Shown: in pieces, positions 21,304 to 32,018 of the stretch
Layout of the letters: every line of letters starts with the position of its first letter
Position numbering within the stretch: position 1 is the stretch's first letter
Origin: Knoxdaviesia capensis
Lineage: Eukaryota; Ascomycota; Sordariomycetes; Microascales; Gondwanamycetaceae
Direction: 5' to 3'
Assembly: GCA_001510575.1 (NCBI GenBank)
Contig: LNGK01000008.1
Span: forward strand, 5,466,981 to 5,530,980
Length of the DNA: 64,000 bases
Position numbers and translations under genes: made by a program
Notes under the pieces: generated by a model
Told to the model about the DNA's origin: nothing
The model's database searches: none
The model's input: only the letters and a program-made list of their open reading frames with translations

Positions 21304-21365
21304 AATAAGTTTTCTCCGATCCGGATCCGTCAGACCAAAAGCCAGAAAGTCCAGCCAAAAGCACC

Positions 21366-21378
21366 AACCCTAACCCTA
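21366..21378 (+). promoter_or_regulatory. AACCCTAACCCTA (telomere-like box)
   Basis: Two tandem CCCTAA units matching the usual filamentous-fungal telomere repeat, inside a promoter and next to the AT-rich tract. Single CCCTAA boxes occur in other intergenic gaps of this window. Too short to be a telomere remnant with confidence; a Tbf1/Rap1-type factor site is possible. Confidence 0.5.
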
Positions 21379-21909
21379 TATTAAGCGCTATGGGCAAACG
21401 CTAGATCTCCAGCACGCGGAATTTCGGCGCATGGAATCACGTGTTCTCGCTCCCATAAGGCAGCACGAACAGGCGCATTTTCTGGAAGCTTGGACCGATT
21501 CCGAACCTCGGCTTCACCCGCAGTTTCTCCCAGTTTCTTCTGACTTCACTCCATGCCGACTTTCTCTCTCCATCTCAGCCTTGTTTCTTCTTTTTCATCA
21601 TCTCATGATAGCATCACCCGGCGTTTCTCTTTTGTTGTGATACCTTTCTGGCTTTCCCCCCCCCCAAACTTCTGTGTACTTTCACCGCTTTTCCTCTTCT
21701 GGTGGGCGTCACCAATCGGATTCTGCACTCAGCCTCACCTGCAGTGCTTTTTTCTGACCTGTGAGGCAGCAGCCTTATCTTGTGGTTGTCACGCCGTCAG
21801 CTTATCTTGTATTCCTCCTGTCTCTCTTCTTCTTAATCCTGTCCTTCTCACTTTGAACATCATATACCATAACCGTATTCCTTTCAACGCTGGATCGTCT
21901 GCCAGAATC

Positions 21910-24858
21910 ATGGCATCAGACAACTCTCTCCCCCTAATTCCTCTGGTGCGCGGGCTGGTGCTGCTGCCCGGCCTGATCCAACGCATCCCCGTATCGTCCA
22001 ACCGGCCGGACATCCCCGCGTTACTCGCCAGCCTACTCGAAGAGTCATCGGCCAACCCGAACGAACGTATAGAATCTATCATCGCTTGCGTGCCGGTCCG
22101 GTCCCCACTACTGGGCCCGCACGGTCAGAACCTCGTGCAGAGCGCCGAACAACAAACATCTGATGCCGCGACGGCTGGCCGCGTGCCCGATATCAACCCG
22201 GCCCATATCCAGAAGGAGGACCTGTTCGGATATGGCTGCACAGCTCGCGTGCTCGGAATCGACGGCCGCGGACTCGGCGATTTCGCCCTCAGAGTGCAGG
22301 GTGTGGCGCGGTGTCGGATTGAAGATGTGGCGAAAGATCGGCCTTACTTCGAGGCCACAGACTATAAGCACTGTCCCGATGAGAGTATGTAACGCGTCGT
22401 TTGCCAAGTCCCATCTGCCGCGTATGTAGTCACTAACTTCTGTTTCCTGGTGTATAGTTTCGTCAAAGGACAAGCAGCTCCAGAGCCTCTTCATCACCCT
22501 AAAAGCCCTCTCCCGCGAACTGGCGGCCCTCCTCCGCGTATCGGCCCTCCTTCCCCGCAGCGACTCGCGAGCCGGACTCCCCCCTTTGCTCACCCAGCGG
22601 CTCGATCTCTTCATTTCTAAGAAACAGGTGAACGAGGCCGGTCTCCTCGCCGACTTCATGGCCAACATCGTCGAGTCGTCGTACGAGGAGAAGCTACAGG
22701 TGCTGGCAGCTGTCGACGTCAAGCAGCGTCTGGAAAAGGTCACCGAGCTGCTCGAGCGCCAGGTCTCTGGAATCAAGGGAAGCCTCAAGATCACCGCTGT
22801 GACCAACTTCCCGGCCAACATTCTCGATCGGCTGAATGACCGGTCCGGCCGGCGCGGGTCCGGCGGGGTTCCCACTCCGACTCCGATCATGACGTTCCTC
22901 CCGTCCGGTGGGCACAACGGCCACGGCGGCCACGGCAGTCCCGACGACGAGGATAAAGACGACAACGAGCTCGAACTTCTGAAGAAGCGGCTCGACGAGG
23001 CCAAGCTGCCTCCGGAGGCCATGCGTCTGGTTGACCGGGAGCTGCGCCACCTGCAACACACGCACCCAGGCGGCCAGGAGTACGCCAACGTGGTGAACTG
23101 GCTGGACACGCTTGCCGACCTGCCGTGGGCCAAGTTTACCGACGACCGGCTGGGTCCCGACACACTGACACGCGCCAAGCAGCAGCTGGATAACGACCAC
23201 TACGGGCTCGACAAGGTCAAGAAGCGGCTGATCGAGTACCTGGCGGTGCTGCGGCTGAAGCAGTCGATCAATGCCGACATCGAGAAGGAGATCAAGCAGG
23301 CGCAGGACGAGGCTGCGAGTCTGGCGTTGGCCGATGGAGCTCCGGAGGGCGGAGCCGGAGACTCCGATGCACTCAGCGCGCGCATCGATCTGCTGAAGCG
23401 CAAACGCGTGTCCGACCGCTCGCCCATCCTGCTGCTCCTCGGCCCGCCGGGTGTCGGCAAGACCAGTCTCGCCAAGTCGATCGCGACGGCGCTCGGCCGG
23501 CGCTTCCACCGCATTTCGCTGGGCGGTGTGCGCGACGAGCCGGAGATCCGCGGCCACCGGCGCACGTACGTGGCGTCGATGCCCGGCGTGATCGTGCAGG
23601 GCCTCCGCCGGGTCGGCGTGGCTAACCCGGTATTCCTGCTGGACGAGATCGACAAGCTCGGCCGGCAGAGCAACATGGGCGACCCGTCGGCGGCGATGCT
23701 GGAAGTGCTCGACCCGGAGCAGAACCACACGTTCACCGACCACTACATCGGCACGCCGATGGACCTCAGCCGGGTGATGTTCATCGCCACGGCGAACAAC
23801 TACGAGTCGATCCCGGCGCCGCTGCTCGACCGCATGGAGGTGGTGTACCTTCCCGGCTACACCACGCACGAGAAGCGCCACATCGCGGCGCGCCACCTGG
23901 TGCCGAAGCAGCTGCGTGCGCACGGGCTGTCGGGCGACCAGCTGTCGTTCGCCGACGACGCGCTGCAGCACATCATCGACGCGTACACGCGCGAGGCCGG
24001 GGTGCGCTCGCTGGACCGCGAGATTGGCGCGGTGTGCCGGGCGAAGGCGGTCGAGTTTGCCGAGGCGCGCGACAGCGGCACGACGGGCAGCTTCGCGGCG
24101 CGCGTGACGGCCGCCGACGTCGAGACGTACCTGGGATCGGCGCGCTTCGAGGACGAGATGGCGGAGAAGACCAGCCGGCCCGGGGTGGTGACGGGGCTGG
24201 TGGCGTACAGCTCGGGCGGCAACGGCAGCATCCTGTTCATCGAGGTGGCCGACATGCCGGGCAGCGGCTACGTGCAGCTGACGGGGCGGCTGGGCGACGT
24301 GCTGAAGGAGAGCGTCGAGGTGGCGCTCAGCTGGGTCAAGGCCCACGCGTTTGAGCTGGGCCTGACGGCCGAGGCCAGCGCCAACATCATGGACGGCCGC
24401 GACATCCACGTGCACTGCCCCGCCGGCGCCATCCCCAAGGACGGGCCCAGCAGCGGCATGGCGCAGGCGATTGCGCTGATCTCGCTGTTCTCTGGCAACG
24501 CCGTGCCGCCGACGCTGGCCATGACGGGCGAGCTGTCACTGCGGGGCCGTGTCACGGCTGTCGGCGGCATCAAGGAGAAGCTGATCGGCGCGCACCGTGC
24601 CGGCGTCAAGACGATTCTGCTGCCGGAGCAGAACCGCAAGGATCTGAAGGATCTGCCGCAGGAGGTTCTGGATAGTCTGGAGATTATCCATGTTGGGTAT
24701 GTCTACTTTGTCCCCCTACGTTCTGTCTTTGAGTTTCCGGGTATACTAACCTGTCGTTTTTGACTTACAGACACATCTGGGACGCCATTCGTGTCGTCTG
24801 GCCCGACTCGCAGTGGGCCGTCGACCACAACCTGTCCGGCATCGAGAGCCGTCTGTAA
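21910..24858 (+). CDS. LON2: Lon protease homolog 2, peroxisomal
   Basis: Three exons, 21910-22384, 22458-24696 and 24771-24858, encoding 933 residues. Peroxisomal Lon is an ATP-dependent serine protease that degrades damaged matrix proteins. Seen: an N-terminal substrate-recognition domain (LPLIPLVRGLVLLPG), Walker A GPPGVGKT (487-494), Walker B VFLLDEID (550-557), the protease core GAIPKDGPSSG with catalytic Ser823, and GGIKEKL with catalytic Lys866. The chain ends in Ser-Arg-Leu, a PTS1 peroxisome signal, and lacks a mitochondrial presequence; this separates it from Pim1. A Gly/His linker and acidic run (about 312-325) lie in the middle region. The last exon codes for only about 29 residues, including the whole targeting tail. 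Identity is very secure. Confidence 0.96.
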
Positions 24859-25260
24859 ACAAACAGCCGGCCCCGCCTTGGCGCCGGCGCCGACCGGAGG
24901 ACCTCCGTGCTCCTTCCCACATTCGTTTCTCCGCATTGTTTGATTATATTCAATTTCCACCCCTCTGATGCAGCCTATTACTTTTTTTTTTTAAACCCTG
25001 GGGTTTTTGTTTCGGGAATGGGGATATAGGATCACGGACATCGCGCTGGAACCAACATCACATCTATTATATCATGTATCTATACAGGCACAGAACCCCC
25101 CCACCAAGAATGATCACCCCTGGGTGTTGGGGATGTCTTCTTCATTCCTCGGCCAACTTGCTCTGTCCCGTGTCCCGTTCATCACGCTGTGACATGTATA
25201 TGTCGTTGAGTCTCTCGGCTGCCATCTGTAGATACCCTCACCGCCACCAGTTCGTCGCCT
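24859..25260 (+). other. LON2 downstream flank
   Basis: Probable LON2 3' UTR with GTTTGATTATATTCAA and a T-run at 24983-24992 that could mark 3' end formation. No gene seen. Confidence 0.45.
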
Positions 25261-25396
25261 CTGTGGAACCTCTCCATCCCCATTGACCGCCCCCTCCAGA
25301 CTTGCCAACAGACAGACACACAGGCACACACCTGCGCGTCGTTCGGCTATCTGCACCACAAACACGTGCGCACACCGCCCACCCGCCCGGCATTTC

Positions 25397-25435
<39 letters not shown>

Positions 25436-26060
25436 CCACTCCAACCAGAAATGTCCCGCCTCGCTCGCTCGCCTCCGCACCCTGTCGTGTCCCCCTCTCA
25501 CCGGCGCTTGGTCCCCCTCCCGTCTCCTTCTCTGCCTCTCTCTGCCCTCACACACTCTCTGTCTCTCTCATACACATCCACCCCCCATCTCTCTCTCCTA
25601 CTACGACTGACTACTGTGCCATCCCCCCCCCACGCGAAACCCGTCCGTGCGTCCACCGTATCTCCCCCTTCTCCTCGTCTAATTTCAACCCCTCGTTGGT
25701 CGGCGAGTCTGCTTTTTTTTCCCTTTTCCCCCGCGGGCGCTACATATGCATACATATCCTCTCTTCGTTTTTTCTTTCTTGTTCGTTGTGCAACCGGTCA
25801 CTGCATGATACGCCACACACGTTTTTTTCCTCTCTCCCTCTGTCTTTCTCTGTCGTTGCCGGAAGAAGCGAGGCGAGACATGGCTCGTGAACGACAGTTA
25901 CCCCCCCTCCCATTCTTCCCATTGAGCGATGTTTGCCTCTCTCTTTCTCTTGTACTGACTCTTCTCTCAGTTCTCTTTCACTGACAAACCCAGTTTCTTT
26001 ACGCCCCCTTCTGCACCGATCCGCGAACGCCGCAGCCTTACTACCGCCACTCTGCCCCCG
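25261..26060 (+). other. Pyrimidine-rich block at the start of the gene desert
   Basis: About 800 bp strongly C/T-rich on the + strand. It includes TCTCTC runs, CCCCCC runs and a CA repeat at 25398-25434. Long open frames here come from the lack of purine-rich stop codons and have repetitive Ser/Pro/Leu products. In filamentous fungi CT-rich + strands mark core promoters, so a + transcript starting near 26 kb is possible. Confidence 0.5.
25398..25434 (+). repeat. (CA)18 dinucleotide repeat
   Basis: Perfect CA repeat within the pyrimidine-rich block. Confidence 0.95.
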
Positions 26061-29000
26061 GCTCTCTCCACCGACCCATTGTTGTGTGCATGTCTTCTGT
26101 TTTCTCTCGTCTTTCGCACCACCCGTACCGCCCCGACCGCCGCATAGTCGAGAATCTGCATGGCGACACACACGTACAAACGAACGCAGCACAAAACCAC
26201 AAACCAGCAGAATCGACAGGAAAAGAGAAGCGGGTATCTGCATTGGACGAAGACCAAAACAACAACACATATCTGCACAGCGTGCAACTTGGGGATCGAG
26301 ATGTCGATGCACCACCCCTGGTGCAACTACGCCTCTTTATATATATATGTGTGTATATATATCAAAAATATGGATAATAAAATCAATACGCGCAACGAAC
26401 GACGGCCGCTTCGATGTCATCTTGTTTCAAACGCACACTCACCAACGGCACGCACAAGAGGAACATATATACATACCAATGGTTTCTCTCGAGGGCAGAC
26501 TCCCAAGCGCCTCCGCCACCAGAGATCGCGTGTCTTCCAACCAGAAACCCCCCCCCTTTTCGTTTCCGCCGCTTCCTACGAACGAGCGATGTGAGTCAAG
26601 ATTCTAGACCGCCTGGGAAAGTGTCCGTGATACTCGTCTATAAGAGTTCCTGTCGCGTCAACTTCTGCATCCCCAGCAGCTGGAATGAAACTGTTCTTGT
26701 CGGGCACACAGCTTGTGAAATCCGAGGTCGTCGAGACGTTGGACACAGACAAAGGCAATCTATAAACGGAGGAATACGAAAAAGGAAAGGGGAAGGGCGA
26801 GATTAATCATAGTACAGTGTATCGCGTCTTTCGCAACATGTCTCGTAGGGTTTGGGTAATAGACGCCTCCTAGTTTCGACACGGCCGTGCCAGAGTGGCT
26901 CGCACACCAGATGTCGGACCGGTATATACTAGATACCAACGATGACCGCAGTCCTAATTCAAATGAGATGAAGACTCCCGCTCCTTTGGACGGATAATAA
27001 CTCTTATCAAATGCGGCTCTGAAGACACATCCACCTCCTATCCAAAAACACGCTCGGCACCCGTACGGTCCCGACATCCGCGCCCCCAACACATTCACCA
27101 ATCTCTGTACGCGCTCAGATCTCGGGTATATCTATTTTACATACCAGTAGAAATATAACACACACACAGACGCACACACATATATATATACACTCTCTTC
27201 ACTCACTCACTTCGTGCTCCGTGATTCACTTTCGTCGCCCGTCACCCAGAACGGGCACCGGAGGGAACCTCACAAAACCAAACGAACCGCCCGCCCGCAA
27301 ACAAGGAAACCCTGCGTAGGATATCCCAAAGAAAAACAAAGCATGGTGTATGTGTGTTCGCCTGTATCTCCCCGGGTTCGGAGAAACACCAAGAAAGAGG
27401 AAACGGCAAAAGAAAATAAAAAAAACAGCCGAGGCCTGAGAGTCAACCTCTTCCTGACAGAGAGACAACATACTGCAGGATCGGGATCTGTGTACTGTGT
27501 GTATCATCATCTTCAACCCGCCATCCTCGTTTTGGTACAGTGACGGCTATTGTTAAGTGAAGTTCCTTCTCCGTAGTCTCACGGAGGAAAATGAATGCAG
27601 TCCGCCCGTAAATCCCTCCTCGGACATCGGTATCGATATAAAAAGAATTTCTAAAATGCTCGCTCCTTTCCCAATCATTCCTTCACGCTCACCCAGTAGC
27701 TACTTTTCTCCTCTTTTATGCCTCATTTTCCACCTTTCCAACGCCAGCCCACGTTGTAGGAGGCAATGGGGCGGCGGCGGTGGCTTCCTGTCAAAAAAGA
27801 GAGATTTGTTGAAACATGACTCGCGAGCGCCTCACGGCGTCAGCCGAGTATTTCCTGAATGAACCTCTGCCCCCTTTTTTGGGATGACAAGGTTCAAAAC
27901 CATTATCCACGAACAACGAGACTGCGAGACATGCATGCACCACCATCACCACCACCACAAGTGACAGCGAGAGCGTGGAAGAGGCGATACGAATGCAGTA
28001 GTTGGGACAGACAACGCCCCCAAAGGCGGACAGTGTAACGAGGGAGACTACAAGATGGCGTTTTCTGACAGAGACGGCACTACATACATGTTCACGAAGA
28101 AAGACATACAGACAGACAAGCAGACAGAGAGAGAGAGAGAGCGCGAGATCAAGTGACACTCGCCACAGCATGCAGCAGAAGAGGGAGAACCCACCAGGAA
28201 CTCGTGGATACTGCCAGCATCATCACGCATCATCTCCCAGTCGAGAAGGTCTTAACGAGAAATTGCGCGCCCCGGGAAGCACAGCAACAACGCACACGCG
28301 TGCACAACGTTCACGGAGAGGGGGAGGGGGAGGGGTGAATGGAAGAAGAGCGAGGAAGCATGGGAACACCAGAGTTGGACCTCTCTCGCAACTGTTGGTG
28401 GTATACCCTCCAACAACCTGTCGATCCCCAGTCCAGGCCCGCCACAACTTGATGATCTTGCGCCACGGTTTGAATGATGTCTTTCCACTAGAATCTGACA
28501 GCTGTCTCGCACATCGATTCTGGCATGTGCTGCTCCTCCTGGCTTCCCACTCGGGCAGTCTTCTCGTGCCGGCCGTGTGTTTTCCTTTTTCCTAACCACC
28601 CACCCCTCCTCGGAAGGAAAAAAAAAACACAGCGGTTCTGTCAAACTCCTCGCCTTCTACTGTGTGTCTGGTGGTCCGGGGTACATCGCCTTTCTGAACA
28701 GTGTGTGTGCTCCGAAGGTAACAGTGTTTGGTTAAACCACAGTCCCTCGGAAAGAAAAAGGATAACGTAGAAGGGAGATGGTGTGTTGTGCGTGTACGTG
28801 TGCATCGTGGGTCGAGACAGGTTACGATTTCGGCTCGGAGGAAGTTCACCATGGAATAACAAAGAGGAAGGAGGGTAAAACTATCCCGGCCCCCCCTCTG
28901 CTTCGAACCACTCCTATGAAATCTCCCGCGTGAACAAGTCGGAGATCTAGAAAGAAAAAAGAGAGGCAAGACACGATGACACGAAGCAGCAGTCAGTACA

Positions 29001-30000
29001 GCACAGACTCAGACAGCCGATGGCGAGTGATGCGGTGTCAGACGTTGATGGGGGAGAAAAGGAAAGAAAAAAAGGGGGGTTGGGGGATACATGTCCTTCG
29101 GCTACGGGGAATCCTGTATACAGAGTGCGTGACATCTGGCTGGAATAGGATACTGTCGTTGTTCGTCGAAGACACTGTTTCGGCGGCATGACCGTTCTAT
29201 CCCAGTCTGAGGAGAGGAGCAGCGATTTGGCGAGAACGGAATGAGGTTGGGGTTGGAGAGTCTAAGGTCGAGTGAGCACTTTGGTGAGACCTGCTACAAG
29301 CGGCAATATTAGGGCTTCAGTCAGTCAGTCACACACAGATGAAATTAACATAACGGGAGTAGTTGTGAGCTGCTGAGGGTTATGTATGATGTACTGTATA
29401 TGATGTGTGAATAGTGGATGCAAATGGTGGTATACCACAACTGGACGCGAAACGCATGCAGAGCTATATCGCCTCCCCACGCATATTCGGTATCGCTTCC
29501 GTGAGTTAAGTCAAGCTAGGCTGAAAAGGAACCTACAGCCCTGTTAAAAAACGTTCGTCTGAAATGTTGGATCTGCTGGGATGGGCGGATTGTTGGTCGA
29601 TCCATCTCTGGATCCTGGGCCACCAAATTGATCCGGTGATATCGTGGATTTTGGACGAGGAATACAAAGGAGGAAATCTTCAGAAGCGCACCAATGCAGA
29701 GACACAAATGAAACCATACGTAGGGAATGGATTCAAGGCCCTGCTTTTCTGCTCTTGCCATCCCAACAGCCAAGTGTTCCTCGGGAGACAAACACTGCGG
29801 AGTTACCACAGGTACTTCCACAGATGGGACAGTCCATACAGTACGAGTAACATCTATCGCGAGAGAGTCCATGCACTTCACCTGTAGGGATAATCACGGA
29901 GAATTACAGAATTACGGAGTCTTGCCCCAAATTAGCACCTTTTTTCCTCTCTTCCCCTTGCTTGCTCGGACATGCACATTTCTTTGCCTTGACCTGCTCC
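26061..30000. other. Gene desert, segment A
   Basis: No supported gene. It holds TA/TG-alternating DNA at about 26337-26362 and 27178-27190, GA runs near 28125-28145, a GGGGGAGGGGG block near 28316-28336, and heptamers GTACAGT at 26812 and 27535. Opposed frames of about 110-120 codons overlap at 29516-29887, but neither resembles a known protein. Confidence 0.6.
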
Positions 30001-30751
30001 TCCCCCCTTTTGGGCCGATTGAGAAAGAGAGGAGAAAGGAAATTCGTCCTTCTTCTCGTCACTACTCTGCGCGCGTTTTTACGTGATCCTGATCTCGCTC
30101 TCGGCCACTTCGCCCGTTTCTAACCCCCGAAACTGGGATCCTCGATTCGGCGGGAGGAGCGAGGAGTGACAAAAGCACCCCAGTCGGCGATAGTGGGAAG
30201 CGACTTCCTTCCAGACACGAACGCAAGAGAAAAAAGGGAGGTGTATGTCGGTGATGTGAGAAAGAGAGGGAGAGAAACAGACAAAATCGGTGATGGGGCA
30301 GGAGTGACCGAGCGAGATGAGGCTGAACAGTGCAGGAACGAAAAAGGGGGCAACCCCAACAGAAGATAGTGGCGAAGGAAACAAACATCACCAGCAGGAA
30401 GCAAGGAAGGGGGGACAGTGAAGGCAACACGGACAGCCCAATACGGAAAGAGAGGGCTAGAAGCAACTGGACAGGAAGGGAGACCGACGAGATCTGAACA
30501 GTGCAGGAGCAGTGGTGGCAGGATCGCAGAAGAGGGTGGGGGAGAGGAGAAGGAATCACCAGGAGCAACATGCAGGCAGGCAGGAGATAGCGACATCCGG
30601 TTTCTAGGCAGCCTCGGGGTAATCCATCGACGACCAGTAAATAGCCTGTGCACTTACTTACATCTAGACAACACCAGACAGTGCCGACTGAGTCTCCCAA
30701 GTGACAGGGTGTAGACCAAAGCCGTCAGTCATCCAGGTACTTGGAGAGAGA

Positions 30752-30774
30752 AACAACAACAACAACAACAACAA
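30752..30774 (+). repeat. (AAC)n trinucleotide repeat
   Basis: About seven AAC units directly before a short GT repeat (30780-30794). Confidence 0.9.
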
Positions 30775-31302
30775 AAGGTTGTGTGTGTGTGTGTGAGTGG
30801 GCTGGGTTGGTCTGCGTGTTCTCGGCTCTGTGACGACACGAACACCATCACCCGTGATGGCCTGGAATGGCTGCAGCTCTTTCCTTGGGCTGGCCATAGC
30901 GACGGCGATGCGAGTCGTCACATCTCGTTATGTGGGGAGATAGATGAGGGACGCGAGAGACAGACCAGACCAGACCGGAAGCAGAGAGTTGGGGATGGCC
31001 CGGCGCGGCGCACTGCAGCGTCGTCTTCGCTTCCAGAGAGTTTCGATAGCGGCTGCAGAAGGGGGAAGGGGTGATGCAGTATGTGGTAATTGCACGCACC
31101 TCGGTTCAATTTTATTTTCTTCCTGTCTTCCGTCACTTCGCGCGTTTGTTCCTTGGGGGCGTTTCTTTTTTTTCTTTTTTTTTTTTAATTTCTTCTAATT
31201 TTTCCTTCTTCCGCCCCGTGTGTCTGGCACACCGCACGCCGCAACTTCCAGCACCCGAGGCTGCAGTTGGCCCAATTCAGGCAGAAGCTGGGGGATATTG
31301 GA

Positions 31303-31322
31303 GGGGGATGGGATGGGATGGG
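31303..31322 (+). other. G-quadruplex motif
   Basis: Four runs of at least three G separated each by AT, from a GGGAT pentamer repeat. Equal 2-nt loops make this a textbook G4-forming pattern on the + strand. Confidence 0.75.
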
Positions 31323-31996
31323 ATGGACAGGTGTTGTTCCCGCCACGGGATTGTCTGATCGACTGCCAGATAGGGCAATCCTGCACAGAAGTCGGTCAGT
31401 CACTGTCAGGTGCGGGCGTGGACTAAAATAGCAGCCAGCGAGACACCACAGACCGACCGGCAAACAGGCCATGGCATAATGGCGTGAGATGCACTGTAAT
31501 GTTGGAAGTAGAGAGCCTGGATAAAGCTGGAGTGGAGATGTGCAGCAAACGAGATGAAAGGCATGTGTAGCGATGCAAATGAGGGGGGCCGACCACATGA
31601 GACCGGATGACGGTGCACACAGAGCAGCCCAGTGACACCTTTCCGGTCCTCAGATGAGAAGCAAAGGCAATATCAAAGCACGCAGCCTCGATTCGATAGA
31701 GTTGGCCTCCTTGCCTCCCCGCCTCTCCAACGGCTCCCGCATCAAAACCCACACACCTGTAAGCACACGCAAGGAGAAGCATGCATGCATGCAAGGCTTC
31801 TGGGGCGAGAGATGATGGGGCAAGCGGCGCGAACGGATGGCCAGGACCCGATTTCAACTGGATCTGACAGGAAGCCGCGGACCGTGGTCTGTTCGCGCCA
31901 GGGCCGCCCGAGCGAGAAAAAGAAGAAGATAAACACCACACCAACCGCCGCTGGGTCTGGCAACAAGTGGTCAGCAAGGAAACTCCGGGATGGCAA

Positions 31997-32018
31997 GTGT
32001 ACTGTCCCTACAGTACAC
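31997..32018. repeat. Inverted repeat with 8-bp arms
   Basis: GTGTACTG and CAGTACAC are perfect inverted arms around the 6-base loop TCCCTA. Member of the TACTG/CAGTA palindrome family of the desert. Confidence 0.85.

Larger units (their letters stand above)
20515..21909. promoter_or_regulatory. SPO7-like/LON2 divergent intergenic region
   Basis: About 1.4 kb, the longest gap inside the gene cluster. It contains an AT-rich tract (21168-21303), an AACCCTAACCCTA element (21366-21378), a TCACGTG box near 21434, and a pyrimidine-rich leader (about 21520-21850) on the LON2 side. A + frame extends upstream of the LON2 start in phase from 21553, but it is low-complexity and lacks homology, so I keep the start at 21910. 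Confidence 0.6.

Noticed and set aside
21366..21378. Telomere or chromosome end
   Set aside because: Only two CCCTAA units, inside a promoter between conserved genes; kept as a short element only.
22694..24415. 573-codon minus-strand open frame
   Set aside because: It is the antisense shadow of LON2; GC-rich codon third positions in LON2 remove stops on the other strand. The LON2 frame carries all catalytic motifs.
25283..25984. 233-codon + frame
   Set aside because: It lies in C/T-rich DNA with a CA repeat; the product is Ser/Pro/Leu/His low complexity and other frames are open too.
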